Part shown: in pieces, positions 44,900 through 58,049 of the stretch
Position numbering within the stretch: position 1 is the first letter of the stretch
Layout: each line of letters opens with the position of its first letter
From: Terebella lapidaria
Taxonomy: Eukaryota; Annelida; Polychaeta; Terebellida; Terebellidae
Length of the DNA stretch: 64,000 nucleotides
Reading direction: 5' to 3'
Assembly: GCA_949152475.1 (NCBI GenBank)
Contig: OX424564.1
Coordinates: 11,532,001-11,596,000, forward strand
The notes under the pieces: generated by a model
The model's database searches: none
Seen by the model: the letters and a program-made list of their open reading frames with translations, nothing else
Told to the model about the DNA's origin: nothing
Translations under genes and position numbers: made by a program

Positions 44900-47550
44900 A
44901 GATGTGCTTTGCTCCTCGGCCGTAGCTTCGGAAATACAATAGTCACCAGCATGCTTGTTGTGTTAGTTTTCTGGACTTGTTGTTCTGTTTGGACATGGTA
45001 TGGAACACTTGGAGCTATCACATGAAGTCTTCAGTTCAACAACAGCTCCGCTGGAGAACTGCCATATGTCGATTGAGGCGTACTCGAGTTTTCCTACACA
45101 TTTCATGGTTTCTTTGCACTGCACGTTTCACGAGTCTGTTGGACCGGGGATGGTATATGTTTCTACCATAAAGTGCTTGATCCTGTTTGAGTCATGAACA
45201 CTGGAACTCCTTACTCATGCTTGATGGCCCAATGTCTGTGACGTTGCTGTCACAAATGTGTCTTAATTTCATATTTGTTGGTCATAATGGGATGTTTCCA
45301 TGATTTCCACTTTTATCCACTTTGAGTGAGCATCTACCCTTATCATGAACATCTTGTCAAGGAAATGTGCACCAAAATCCCAATGAAGGGCAATACCGGT
45401 GTGACATTCGTGTAATCTTCCACAATATGCTCTAGGCCAGGTTGCAGGATCCTTGATCATCACAACAAACACCCAGTCTGGGTGCTTATCTCTGTCTTCC
45501 TCTCAAAGCATGGCTTCAGATTTTCTTCTTCACATTCATTAGGCCACCCTGTCAATGCATACCGCAAGACCTTGGACAGGATCGGACATTGTGAGGTCCA
45601 GCATTGTGAGGTGACCATTGTGAGGTCAATAACATGCATGGCGTGTACAACCTTTTCTGACACATAAATATCTATATCTTGTTAGGTTTGTTGGCAAAGG
45701 CAATCTGTTGAATATGTCAGCATTCAAATTTGCATATCCCTCCTTGTGCACTGGGCGATACATGATCATAGTTGTATGCAGACATCATCAGATACCATCT
45801 TTGCTCTCGCACACTGAGGGATTCCTAAATTATTATCTTCTCGAAGAAGTCCGACCAAAGGCTTTTGGTCAGTGACTAAAATAAGTGTTTATGATCAGTA
45901 CGCCATCCGTACAGTTATTTGTGAAATTTCTCCCGTGCAAACACTATCATCACATCTTCACGATTAATCTGAGAGTACCCGTAGTTTCATCTTGCCAACG
46001 TCATTTTTCTTGAGACATACATAATTGGTTGGTCCCGAGTTTTGAATCATTCACTTGAGACAATATGGCACCAATGCCATATATATGGTAATGCATCACA
46101 ATATATGACTGATTTTTTCTGCGGTCATAGTGCACTGAGACTTGTGCACGTTCGAGACATTGCATAACAAGTTCAAATACAAATTGTTGCGATGTCGACC
46201 ATAACCAGGTGATATTGGGTTTGCTGTAGTTTGACCTTGGTGGAGAGGTCAGGTAGAAATCTCTGGTAATACGCTACCATACCTGGGAATGATTTTGTGT
46301 TGATACATCTCAAATAGCCTTTACTTTATATCTCAGTGGCTGCAGCCCTTCTTCGTTGATTTTATGTCTCACATATTCGAACTCAGTGTTTCCGAAAGCA
46401 CACCTCTCAAACTCATTCCAACTTGTTCAAGTCATGATAATACTGTTTCTTGAAATTTGGCATGCCCTGCTCCTGACTGTCCCCACAGGTTGATTCTTGT
46501 CATCCAGGTAGACTGCATGCCTGGGATAGCTTGCAGAACACTTTTCATTATACGCTGCATGAACTTCTGTATGTGAACTTCTTTCCTCCCGCCAAGATAG
46601 TGAATAAATTTTATTTGTTGGAAGTGAAGACTCGTCCAGCTCAGCTACTCAGTTAAGCTACTTATCCAGTTCAGTTATCTACATGTAGTAAGTTCATAAT
46701 CACCTCCCACTCTAAGTGATCCATCTGACTCCACAATGGGTGTCCACCACTTGGAAAACTGCACTTTCTCGATGGATCCCGTTCCCAGTAGACCCCCAAT
46801 TTCTTGAACGATCGTTTGTTGCATCACATATAGATACTGATCTAGCATTGCGGAATTTTCCATTTAATCTCTAGCTAACGGCAATGCATATTACAATTCC
46901 TTCAATTGCACCCCGTTCATCTTCTCTTTGCGATTAGATGGTTCAGAGTCTTGTCAGGTTCAGTGATTTCCATCCGACTTGTACCTTCCCCTGGGAAAAC
47001 CAAGAGTGATGTTTCAGTTGTCTGGTTGCTATTCATCACCATGACATTGGTTGTACATTGTACTTCCACTTGTTGTCCTGTATATGTTCGTAAGCGCATT
47101 TCATATCCCTTCAACTTCAGAGGAGTTTCCCATAGCTCATTGTTTCGTTTTGCTGATCAGGGAATTAGTCTCACCTGTACCAACTTCCATTTCTACAGGA
47201 AGTTTCTATGAGTCCCATGTTTTTTTTAAAGAATTATGCAATGTGTACAGATCCTAACACGAATGTTCATCATAGTCTGTGTGCTGCTATACTTGAGCGT
47301 TTTGACCCTACTTTCCCAGGTTGTACTTTTGTGCACCAGTTTGTTGATTATCAGTTCTCTTCCATCAATCTGACTGTCTTGAGTCTCACCAGTCCTGATA
47401 TCAGTTTTCAAATTGCTCCTGATAATGCCTGCACTCATACTCACAAATATCAGGGCAGCGAGGGGTAACATACCCTTTCTTATATACCCTTTAAAACAAA
47501 TCATGTGTTTAACTTGACTTGGGAATTGCAAACACTACATGGTTATCGGT
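44900..47550 (-). pseudogene. Decayed Ty3/gypsy pol (protease, reverse transcriptase, RNase H, integrase)
   Basis: Fragments run in the expected order along the minus strand with many stops and frameshifts. Protease-linker region at 46917-47114 (LRTYTGQQVEVQCTTNV, LLVFPGEGTSRM). RT start at 46675-46863 (GSIEKVQFSKWWTPIV, DGSLRVGGDYELT). RT/RNase H pieces near 46250-45830 (FPGMVAYYQRFLPDLS; then a TDHK motif). Integrase at 45663-45270 (LRYALTGWP; FLDKMFMIRVDAHSKWIKVE) and a further integrase piece, YHPRSNRLVKRAVQ, near 45150-45100. The RT catalytic YXDD box was not found. An old copy unrelated in sequence to the 24-29 kb element. No LTRs recognised. Confidence 0.8.
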
Positions 47551-48151
47551 TACCATTGCAATGGTGACAGGGCTGCTCTGGGTCTTGGCGGATATGGCAT
47601 GGACACGAGTGCCCTTGTTGATTTTTTCTTTACTACCAAAAGGCTGACCGAAACAGTACTGGCAACCATACCCATATTACGACTCAACGAGCTGAAAAAC
47701 TGTGACTTTGATTAGCAACAGAGATTGCACAGGCTTTTGAAACTGCCAGAAAATGGGCTTTGAAGTTGCCATCAGATCAAAATGTGAATGAAATGAGTGC
47801 ATCAAAACTGTGTCAGCAACGTCTACATGTACAAGGATACAGTGCACAGCAGTCATGATGCTTGACTTTTTTTCAGAATTGTATCCAGTCGCTATATTAT
47901 TGGTCATTACTGGGGAGGGTTACATTTGTGGGCATTTACCAGTTTTATCACTCAAATATGCCAATTTAGGGGTTGAGTGTATTAAGGGGATATTGAAAGA
48001 AGGATTTGTCACATAAAATCAGCAAATTGAATCCATTTTTGTGAAGTTGTTGCCATTTCAGTACAACAATCAGGGTGAAACAGAAGTATTTTTGCCACAT
48101 TTTTATCACATTTTGCATCTTTTGGGGGCATAAATGCCTTCAATATTGCCA
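47551..48151. other. Spacer between gypsy and LINE remnants, no gene seen
   Basis: Short ORFs only, without domains. Possibly further eroded retroelement sequence. Confidence 0.4.
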
Positions 48152-49126
48152 TTAATGGTGGAGTTTGTTGATGGTTGGTATATTCTGCAAACTTTGATAC
48201 CATACACGAGTCAATAGCTGCATTTTGCATGATTTTATTGACATTTTTGTGTTTTCGAGATCAGCAAAAAGCGAGACCAGGGGCGTATCATTCAAAGGGG
48301 CCAAAATAGTATGCAGTAGTTTGGTCTCACTGACAACATCAAACGTGTCGAAACTATGTGGAGTGATGGGAACATCCACTGAACAGCTTGGAGTATCCAA
48401 AGCAGCATCGTCAAGGCCCATCCTGATTTTGGATACGTTATCCGCAAAAAAGTTCACAAACCTTCTTGCTAGGTCTACATCCGAGGTGTGTGCAGGCAAT
48501 TCAGTTGTCTTTTGGTGAAGTAAACTGTCAATAACCTTGGACGCATTGTTGGGAGAAGCCAGAAGACGTTCTTTGAAGTACGTCTGCTTGGCTAATTGTA
48601 TCATTCGTACAACTAATTTGCACTGCTGGTCATACAAGTGATTGTCTGCAGCCTGTCGAGTTTTCAACCACCGTCGTTCCAGACCACGTCGATTCGTCCT
48701 TTGGTCATGAATTGAACTGTTGTAACATGGATGTTGTCTGTGGGCAACAAGAGTTTTTTCAGTCATTGGAACGACCTTGTCCAACACCCTGGTGACACTG
48801 TCTTCCCAACAGCTGCTAATCAGCATGTTAACATCACCAGCCTCTAAAGGTGAGTGGAGTGCCTGCAGTTCGGCAGCGAGTTCCGTTGCTGGGGCATGCT
48901 TATCTGCACAGCCAAATGGTCTGGACTTGATCAGCCTTTTCTTCGTCCTTGAGCCACCCATGTTCAACTGACAGCAAATAGGGTTGTGGTCAGACATGGA
49001 TTCCAGCCGCGCCATCACCATGCTGCTATGCACCATGTCACTATCACTCCTAGAAATCACAAGGTCCAGTGTATTTCCGTTGATGTGAGTGGGGCCCTGG
49101 ACATGTTGCTTGAGCCCAGGGAGCAT
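48152..49126 (-). pseudogene. Fragment of a non-LTR retrotransposon ORF2 (end of endonuclease and linker)
   Basis: A 324-residue open frame. It begins LKQHVQGPTHINGNTLDLVI followed by SDHNPICCQL, the C-terminal signature of an APE-type endonuclease, then the Arg/Lys-rich linker typical of CR1/L2/Jockey-like elements (RRWLKTRQAADNHLYDQQCK, QTYFKERLLASPNNASKVID, FFADNVSKIR). It stops before any reverse transcriptase motif. Truncated at both ends, so a dead fragment. The open frame over 970 bases suggests moderate age. Confidence 0.85.
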
Positions 49127-50306
49127 CTGCTACTTATACTTCGTTGATCATCTGTGTACAAGACAAAACAATGGGAAATAAATACAGTTATGCGGCACAT
49201 TCAATTTAGACTACTATATATGTCTTTTCCAAGAACTTTCTTGTGAGGAAGCACGAACGTACATTGTTTTGACCGGCGGTTATTCGTTCCTACGCTCCTG
49301 AATTTTCAGAAGTGATGGGGCTGACATGAGGGTCTAAGTGACTAAGTCTAAACGTGGTCACTGTGTAATTTGGGAAATATTGCATATACTTTGTGAGTGA
49401 GTAACTCGTCATATATTGGTAATGAAACCCGTGTCTTTGAATTAATGTGTCTTCAGCACTTTCCTCAAACCAGAGAAATACTATGGAATTGCTAACGTCT
49501 CACCAATAATTGTCTATAGCGTTCGGACACAGAGACGAGAGGTAGCCTACTGCACAAGAACTATACGAAAAGTAAAACACAACGAGAGAAAAACAACAAC
49601 AACACACGGCACCAAATAATCGTAAAGTCGCTACACTATGATGTGAATAAGCACGCGAACAAAATGTTGTCTTGACAACTAGGGAAAATCGGATGATACT
49701 GATAAGCACGCGAACAAAACGTAGTCTTGACAACTAAACAAAATTCAATTTTGTCCAACAAATTCGAAGTTGATGTACCAATTCTCAATTTTCTGATACA
49801 AAATCAATTGTGTGATTACAAAACTGATTTTGTGATTATTAGTTTTCAAATTTGAGGGAAAAAATCCATTTTTGTGACAAGAACACCTACTTTACACTTG
49901 GCGCCCCGTACTCGGGTAGCCTACTGAACGGGTTTATCTGCTATGTTTCCTAAAACATGGCGTTATACTTGTAGCTTCTAATGGGACCCGTTATGATACG
50001 AGTGACAAACTTACTGGGTACGAAATTCGCACGCGATTCTCGATTGGTACGAAATAGAAATTTCCTTTGCGGTCGCAACTTCCTGTGACGTTGGTAATAA
50101 TTATTGACCAATGACATTCCAGCGAAGATTCGTATCATCATTCCAGAGGGATGCGCATGCGCCTGTCTATGATAATGAACAAATGTCAGAAGCAGTCTAC
50201 GACGGATAAGGAAGTCTTTTTGCGACGCAAACAGTGCTTAATTTACCGTATTCGTAGACGTAAATATGACTAGTTGTGAGTTAGCTACATCGACCAATAA
50301 CCCAAG
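49127..50306 (+). promoter_or_regulatory. Upstream region of the SOCS6-like gene
   Basis: Contains an imperfect direct repeat of about 36 bp (about 49649-49684 and 49703-49738, both with AAGCACGCGAACAAAA then GTCTTGACAACTA) and a stretch of repeated AAATC/TTTTGTG words (49740-49865). CG-containing words become frequent after 49960. Nothing coding is recognised. Confidence 0.45.
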
Positions 50307-51644
50307 ATGATGAAGAAGTTCAAACTGAAGGGGTTGAAGCTGACTTCACCCCGAAAAGAAAGTAAAAATGATGACCACCCCCAGTCCCCTGTCAGTATTG
50401 ACAGTCAAGACGATTCCTACTGTACACCGGATGCCAATCCCAATGATAAAGGTCATACACCCAAGCGTAAAAGCATATTCACAACGCTGAGACGAAAGTT
50501 GAACACTGGTTTGAGGCGTTCAGATGACGGTGGCAGGGCACACACGTGGCACGATGGGGACGGTGGTCGCTTGTCTGGCACTGCAACTCTTCCAACAGCC
50601 AAAGTCAGCAGTTGCAGAACTGCTCCGCGCCATGTGCACAAACCACTTCGTCCTGCAGTTTCCGAAGAAAGACTATCGAACAGTGATAGAAGTCCCGACT
50701 TTCTTCGCAAGCATCGTTTTCTTCGCGGTGATGGATCTTCGAAAGGTCGCAATGAAACTGACATTTTTCTGAAACATGAAACTTCTCATTCATCCAGATC
50801 TGAGGATGAGTCAGAGAAAGAAGAGTCGCATCATGAGGAAGAGAACAAAACATTGCTGCCAGTTGATGCAGAGTATGGCCATGCTTCAGCGCCCTCAAGC
50901 AATGAGCAGAGTGGTGCCATGGCAACATCGTCCAGTAGTGAAAATGACACTGCCCTCTCAAGTGTGGCCTCCATCAGCGTGGAAGAGGCGTCGTCTCCGA
51001 TACACGCTTGCAGATCTAGTCAACCAGATCAAGCAGACAAGTCATCGTCAGCACTTGTTTCTGTTGAACAAAATCGAGTGCAATCCCAGCAGCAACAGCA
51101 GCAGCAATTAATTGTGTATGAACATGTGCAGCTCTCGAAGCCCTGGAGCTTGACAGACGAACTGTTCAGATTGTCCAAGTATGGATGGTATTGGGGCCCA
51201 ATAACACGTGTGGAAGCAGAGGATAAGTTGGCGAATCAGCCAGATGGTGCATTTCTAGTGCGAGACAGTTCCGATGAAAGATATCTGTTGAGTTTGAGTT
51301 TTCGCTCCTACGGCAGGACGCTCCACACCCGTATTGAGCACTGCAATGGAGTATTTAGTTTTTATGCACAGCCCGAGTGTGAAGGATACAAGTCGGTGGT
51401 GTCGCTGATTCACCACTCAATGACAGATTCTCAGACGGGCGTGTTCTGTTACTCGCGTGCACGGACCCCTGGCGCCCCGTCGTTCCCTGTCCGACTGACA
51501 AAGCCTGTATCACGATTTACTCACGTACGCTCACTGCAGTACTTGTGTCGATTCGTCATTCGACAAAACACTCGATACGACCATATTCAGAAGTTACCAC
51601 TGCCATCCAGCATCAAAGGATGGTTGGAAGAAAACCAATATTGA
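50307..51644 (+). CDS. SOCS6: Suppressor of cytokine signalling, SOCS6-like (SOCS6/7 group), single exon
   Basis: 445 aa from ATGATGAAGAAG, no introns (vertebrate SOCS6 also has an intronless coding region; human 535 aa). The N-terminus is basic (MMKKFKLKGLKL; RKSIFTTLRRKLNTGLRR), then a long Ser/Glu-rich, probably disordered stretch with a short poly-Gln near residue 265. SH2 domain from WYWGPITRVEAEDKLANQ at residue 294, with the phosphotyrosine-binding Arg in FLVRDSSDERYLLSLSFRS (about 316). C-terminal SOCS box from about residue 403 (VRSLQYLCRFVIRQ) ending LPLPSSIKGWLEE. The SH2 domain binds phosphorylated receptors or IRS-type adaptors, while the SOCS box recruits elongin B/C and cullin 5 for ubiquitination. 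The SH2 fits SOCS6 better than SOCS7. Confidence 0.95.
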   Translation: MMKKFKLKGLKLTSPRKESKNDDHPQSPVSIDSQDDSYCTPDANPNDKGHTPKRKSIFTTLRRKLNTGLRRSDDGGRAHTWHDGDGGRLSGTATLPTAKVSSCRTAPRHVHKPLRPAVSEERLSNSDRSPDFLRKHRFLRGDGSSKGRNETDIFLKHETSHSSRSEDESEKEESHHEEENKTLLPVDAEYGHASAPSSNEQSGAMATSSSSENDTALSSVASISVEEASSPIHACRSSQPDQADKSSSALVSVEQNRVQSQQQQQQQLIVYEHVQLSKPWSLTDELFRLSKYGWYWGPITRVEAEDKLANQPDGAFLVRDSSDERYLLSLSFRSYGRTLHTRIEHCNGVFSFYAQPECEGYKSVVSLIHHSMTDSQTGVFCYSRARTPGAPSFPVRLTKPVSRFTHVRSLQYLCRFVIRQNTRYDHIQKLPLPSSIKGWLEENQY

Positions 51645-52619
51645 ACCATTCAGTGCCATTTCTCCCAATATTATAATTGTTGGTGTTTATTTTATGTATT
51701 AGAGTATAGGCATTGGCTGAGTTGTGTCTAAAGGGAATGAAATCAGCCTTGGGTTCCTATTTTGGAAAGAATAACGATGACGTGTATATTTTTGTTCACT
51801 CATGTTGCAGATATGTTACACACTTCGCTGATACCGAATGCAGCAGTGTTGATTATGTGTTTGTTAGCATTTGGTTATAAAATCACATAGTGTCTGGTAC
51901 ATACCGTACCAAACAATTTGTAAATCCATTCATATCCCGCTCCAGAAAGAACCTTGAATAATAATAGTGTGTAGCATATTTATATATTCATATATAATCA
52001 GGAAATCTATTCATATTGGACTTGTATAATCAGGCAAACGTATGTCATAATGTCGTTACAAATGAGTCAGTTTGCTTTGCTATTGGTTATGTTGAGAGTT
52101 TGTAACGTATTACTTGGATATATGACTGTTACGCTGCTTAGGAGCGCTTATATCAAGTGAGTCATGTCAGGATTCAAGAGTGCAATGATCTTTTTAAGTA
52201 TAAATAGTATCCGTGTACATTATGATAAAATGTTTCCTCTTGTCTCTCTCTTGTGATAAAACCAAGTAATTCACAACTTGTCTTCGGTCGTCTGCATTTA
52301 AATGTTTCCCAGACTTACCGGTATATAGTTCGACACCATGCATGCACAATCGCGCATTCGTTACACTGAACACTTTCCCACTAAACTATTACCGTACGAA
52401 AGCCCAAGGTAATGCAAGCTACACTTCAAGTTATTAAAATACTTTGAAATGCTTCACTTCACAGTTCTCCATTTGAATATTATGCTGGATGTTCCATAGA
52501 TTTCACAGTGTACATGTATCAGGTTCAACATAGATATACATGGATGAAGTTGGGAGGAGAATCAGGGCATATCGGCTGATTTCCTCCTGGTTTTGTCATT
52601 ATTTTTTTTTTTTTTTTTT
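51645..52619 (+). other. SOCS6-like 3' UTR and flanking DNA
   Basis: AT-rich with no ORF of note. No AATAAA was assigned with confidence. It ends in a run of more than 20 T at about 52600-52620, at which the repeat cluster begins. Confidence 0.45.
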
Positions 52620-54694
52620 TAGGTTTATACCGGACCTATGGTAATTTCTCCTATACTTTATAAAGGGACACATTAAGCCTAATATCTCACTTAATATTGA
52701 GATTAGAGACTAGGAATCAATTGTGGACATATAGGAAATGATATATGCTGAATATTCTTGTGACCTTGAATTTGACCTCTGACTTCGGTTTCAAGGTCAG
52801 AGCACAAAATGTCTAATATCTTGCTTATTATCGACTTTACAGCTTAGGAATCAATTGTGGACATATAGGAAATGATAAATGCCGAATATTGTGATGACCT
52901 TGAATGTGACCTTTGACCTCATTCTCAAGGTCACAGGACAAAATGGCTAATATCTCACTTATTATCGATTTTACAGCTTAGGGATCAATTGTGGACATAT
53001 AGGAAATGATATATGCTGAATATTCTCGTGACCTTGAATTTGACCTTTGACCTCATTTTCAAGGTCACAGGACAAAATGACTAATATCTCGCTTATTATC
53101 GACTTTACAGTTTAGGAATCAATTGTGAACATATATGAAAGGATATATGCTGAATATTCTCGTGGCCTTGAATTTGAGCTTTGACCTCATTTTCAAGGTC
53201 ACAGGACAAAATGGCCAATATCTTGCTTATTGGCGACTTTACAGCTTAGGAATCGATTGTGAACATATAGGAAATGATATATGCTGAAAATTCTCGTGAC
53301 CTTGAATTTGACCTTTGACCTCATTTTCAAGGTCACAGGACAAAACGGCCAATATCTTGCTTATTAGCGACTTTACAGCTTAGGAATCAATTGTGAACAT
53401 ATAGGAAAGGATATATGCTGAAAATTCTCATGACCTTGAATTTGACCTTTGACCTCATTTCCAAGGTCGCAGGACAAAATTGCTAATATCTCGCTTATTA
53501 TCGACTTTACAGCTTAGGAATCAATTGTGAACATATAGGAAATGATATATGCTGAATATTCTCGTGGCCTTGAATTTGAGCTTTGACCTCATTTTCAAGG
53601 TCACAGGACAAAATGGCCAATATCTTGCTTATTAGCGACTTTACAGCTTAGGAATCGATTGTGAAAATATAGGAAATGATATATGCTGAAAATTCTCGTG
53701 ACCTTGAATTTGACCTTTGACCTCATTTTCAAGGTCACAGGACAAAACGGCCAATATCTTGCTTATTAGCGACTTTACAGTTAGGAATCAATTGTGGACA
53801 TATAGGAAATGATATATGCTGAATATTCTCGTGACCTTGAATTTGACCTCTGATCTCGATTTCAAGGTCAGAGCACAAAATGCCTAATATCTTGCTTATT
53901 ATCAACTTTACAGCCTAGGAATCAGTTGTGGACATATAGGAAATGATACATGCCGAATAATCTGATGACCTTGAATTTGACGTTTGACCTCATTTTCAAG
54001 GTCACAGAACAAAATGGCTAATATCTCACTTATTATCGATTTTACAGCTTAGGGATCAATTGTGGACATAAAGGAAATGATATATGCTGAATATTCCCGT
54101 GACCTTGAATTTGACCTCTGACTTCAGTTTCAAGGTCAGAGCACAAAATGGCTAATATCTCACCTATTATTGACTTTACAGCTTAGGAATCAATTGTGGA
54201 CATACAGGAAATGATATATGCCGAATATTCTAATGACCTTGAATTTGACCTTTGACCTCATTTTCAAGGTCACAGGAAAAGTGGCTAATATCTCGCTTCT
54301 TATCGACTTTACAGCTTGAGAATCAATTATGAACATATAGGAAATGATATATGCAGATTATTGCCTTGACATTGAATTTGACCTTTGACCTCATTTTCAG
54401 GATCAGTTTAGGAATCAATTATGAACATATAGGAAATGATATAAGCTGAATATTGCTATGACCTTGAATTCGACCTTTGACCTCATTTTCAAGGTGACAG
54501 GACATGATGGCTAATATCTCGCTTATTATTGACTTTACAGCTTAGGAATCAATTGTGGACATACTAGAAATGACATATGCCGAATATTATCATGTCCTTG
54601 AATTGACCAATGACCTTATTTTCAAGGTCACGGGACAAAATACTAATATCTAAAATATATATTGTCCGGTAACCTTTCTTAGCCCTTGGGCTAA
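52620..54694 (-). mobile_element. HINE-like element, copy H3
   Basis: Opposite orientation to H1. The 3' end lies at a poly(T) run (AGGTTTATACCGGACCTATGG, somewhat degraded). The 5' end reads GTCCGGTAACC, then TTAGCCCTTGGGCTAA ending at 54694. It lacks most of the usual 3' domain: the satellite starts soon after the end. The core is about 14 monomers of about 134 bp. Confidence 0.75.
52730..54660 (-). repeat. 134-bp satellite array inside H3
   Basis: Monomers read TGACCTTGAATTTGACCT, TTGACCTCATTTTCAAGGTC, then ACAGGACAAAATGGCTAATA and so on. Typical units carry TGACCTTTGACCT (DR1) and two extended half-sites. Variants such as CGTGGCCTTGAATTTGAGCT recur at regular spacing, showing higher-order structure. 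Confidence 0.9.
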
Positions 54695-55054
54695 TTTTTT
54701 CTTTTTGATACATAACACTCCTCATATGTACTCCTATGATGTCTATCAATTTCGTCGCGCTTGAATCGCTTGAAGTGGGCCATTTTGGCCCAAACTCGGC
54801 CCAAATGGGACTTTCCCATGTTAAATTCTCCTATGCTTTATAATGGGACACATTAAGCCTAATATCTCACTTAATATTGAGATTAGAGACTAGGAGTCAA
54901 TTGTGGACATATAGGAAATGATATATGCTGAATATCCTCGTGACCTTGAATTTGATCTCTTACCTTGGTTTCAAGGTCATAGCGGCCGTTCTCGTCGAAA
55001 ATGGCTAATTTTGGACTTTGATGGTCGTTTTCTCAAAATCTGTTCAGTAACTTT
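54695..55054 (-). mobile_element. HINE-like 3' domain fragment between nested copies
   Basis: Runs from CTTTTTGATACATAACACTCC through CCCAAATGGGACTTTCCCATG to TCTCAAAATCTGTTCAGTAAC, the normal body of the family. It is interrupted at 55055 by the 3' end of another copy, inserted in its T-run. Confidence 0.7.
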
Positions 55055-57029
55055 TTAGGTTACCGGACCTATGGTCCGTAACCTTTTGGCATGGCGATGC
55101 GTCCGGCGTCGTCATCGTCCGTCGTCGTCCGCCAACAATTTTATCTTTAAAGTTTACGATCGAATTTTTCTGAAATTTTGCACAAAAATGCCTAAAAATA
55201 TTTCGAGAGTGAGGTATTTTTTAGTTTTTTGATTTTCGCATTTTTTTCAAAATGGCGGCCGTTTTCGTCGAAAAATGGCCAATTTTGGATTTGGCGGTCG
55301 TTTTCTCAAAATCTGTTCAGTAACTTTTTTTTTTATTGATACATAACACTCCTCATGTGTACCCCTGTGACATGTATAAAGTTCGTTGCCCTTGAATCGC
55401 TCGAAGTGGGCCATTTTGGGCCCAAACTCGGCCCAAATGGGACTTTCCCATGTTAAATTCTCCTATGCTTTATAATGAGACACATTAAAGCCTAATATCT
55501 CACTTAATATTGAGATTAGAGACTAGGAATCAATTGTGGACATATAGGAAATGATATATGCTGAATATTCTCGTGACCTTGAATTTGATCTCTGACCTTG
55601 GTTTCAAGGTCAGAGCGGCCGTTTTCGTCGAAAAATGGCCAATTTTGGACTTCGACGGTCGTTTTCTCAAAATCTGTTCAGTAACTTTTTTTTCTTATTG
55701 ATGAAAAACACTCCTCATATGTACCCCTGTGACATGTATAAATTTCGTTGCCCTTGAATCGCTTGAAGTGGGCCATTTTGGGCCCAAACTCGGCCCAAAT
55801 GTGACTCCCATGTTAAATTTTCCTATGCTTTATAATGGGACACATTAAGCCTAATATCTCACTTAATATTGAAATTAGAGACTAGCAATGAATTGTGGAC
55901 ATATAGGAAATGATATATGCTGAATATTCTCGTGACCTTGAATTTGACCTTTGACCTCATTTTCAAGGTCACAGGACAAAATGACTAATATCTCGCTTAT
56001 TATCGACTTTACAGTTTAGGAATCAATTGTGAACATATAGGAAAGGATATATGCTGAATATTCTCGTGGCCTTGAATTTGAGCTTTGACCTCATTTTCAA
56101 GGTCACAGGACAAAATGGCCAATATCTTGCTTATTAGCGACTTTACAGCTTAGGAATCGATTGTGAACATATAGGAAATGATATATGCTGAAAATTCTCG
56201 TGACCTTGAATTTGACCTTTGACCTCATTTTCAAGGTCACAGGACAAAACGGCCAATATCTTGCTTATTAGCGACTTTACAGCTTAGGAATCAATTGTGA
56301 ACATATAGGAAAGGATATATGCTGAAAATTCTCATGACCTTGAATTTGACCTTTGACCTCATTTCCAAGGTCGCAGGACAAAATTGCTAATATCTCGCTT
56401 ATTATCGACTTTACAGCTTAGGAATCAATTGTGAACATATAGGAAATGATATATGCTGAATATTCTCGTGGCCTTGAATTTGAGCTTTGACCTCATTTTC
56501 AAGGTCACAGGACAAAATGGCCAATATCTTGCTTATTAGCGACTTTACAGCTTAGGAATCGATTGTGAAAATATAGGAAATGATATATGCTGAAAATTCT
56601 CGTGACCTTGAATTTGACCTTTGACCTCATTTTCAAGGTCACAGGACAAAACGGCCAATATCTTGCTTATTAGCGACTTTACAGTTAGGAATCAATTGTG
56701 AACATATAGGAAATGATATATTCTGAATATTTTAATGATATTGAATTTGACCTTTGACCTAAATTTCAAGGTCAGTCATTTTATTTTCAAAGTCAGATTA
56801 CAAAATGGCTTATATCTCGCTTATTATCAAATTTACAGCTTAGGGGTCCATAGTGAACATATAGGAAATGATGTATGCTGAATAGTTTGGTGATCTAGAA
56901 TTTAACCTTTGATCCCATTTTCAAGGTTAGAGATATCGCGATTTCAGTGGTCACCTTGAATTTGACCTTCAACTTTCTCGGCTTAACTCTGTATATTTCT
57001 CCGGTAACCTTTCTAGCCCATTGGGCTAA
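55055..57029 (-). mobile_element. HINE-like element, nested copy E2
   Basis: Starts TTAGGTTACCGGACCTATGG with the near-palindrome through GGTCCGTAACC, followed by a GTCGTCGTC microsatellite and the 3' domain. The body carries two 3'-domain repeats, a satellite array at about 55920-56935, and the 5' end GGTAACC plus CTAGCCCATTGGGCTAA ending at 57029. It lies in the T-run of a family member: CAGTAACTTTT on one side and TTTTTTCTTTTTGATACAT on the other. Confidence 0.78.
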
Positions 57030-58049
57030 TTTTTTCTTTTTGATACATAACACTCCTCATATGTACCCCTGTGACATGTATAAATTTCGTTGCGCTTGAA
57101 TCGCTCGAAGTGGGCCATTTTGGCCCAAACTCGGCCCAAAGGGGACTTTCCCATGTTAAATTCTATGCTTTATAATGGGACACATTAAGCCTAATATCTC
57201 CCTTAATATTTAGATTAGAGACTAGGAATCAATTGTGGACATATAGGAAATGATGTATGCTGAATATTCTCATGACCTTGAATTTGACCTCTGACCTCGG
57301 TTTCAAGGTCAGAGCACAAAATGTCTAATATCTTGCTTATTATCGACTTTACAGCTTAGGAATCAATTATGGACATATAGGAAATGATAAATGCCGAATA
57401 TTCTGATGACCTTGAATTTGACCTTTGACCTCATTTTCAAGGTCACAGGACAAAATGGCTAATATCTCACTTATTATCGATTTTACAGCTTAGGGATCAA
57501 TTGTGGACATATAGGAAATGATATATGCTGAATATTCTCGTGACCTTGAATTTGACCTCTGACCTCGGTTTCAAGGTCAGAGCACAAAGTGTCTAATATC
57601 TCGCTTATTATCAACTTTACAGCCTAGGAATCAATTGTGAACATATAGAAAATGATATATTCTGAACATTGTCAGGACCTTGAACTTCACCTCTGGCCTA
57701 ATTTTCAATGTCACAGGACAAAATGGCTAATAGCACGCTTATTATCTACTTTACAGCTTAGGAATCAATTATGAACATATAGGAAATGATATATGCTGAA
57801 TATTGCTATGACCTTGAATTCGACCTTTGACCTCATTTTCAAGGTCACAGGACATAATGGCTAATATCTCGCTGATTATTGACTTTACAGCTTAGGAATC
57901 AATTGTGGACATACTAGAAATGACATACTGTATGCCGAATATTATCGTGTCCTTGAATTGACCAATGACCTTATTTTCAAGGTCACGGGACAAAATACTA
58001 ATATCTAAAATATATATTGTCCGGTAACCTTTCTTAGCCCTTGGGCTAA
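57030..58049 (-). mobile_element. HINE-like copy with satellite and 5' end
   Basis: 3' domain (from CTTTTTGATACATAACACTCC), then about six monomers and a 5' end TTAGCCCTTGGGCTAA ending at 58049. Largely a duplicate of the 53.9-54.7 kb segment (see findings). Confidence 0.7.
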
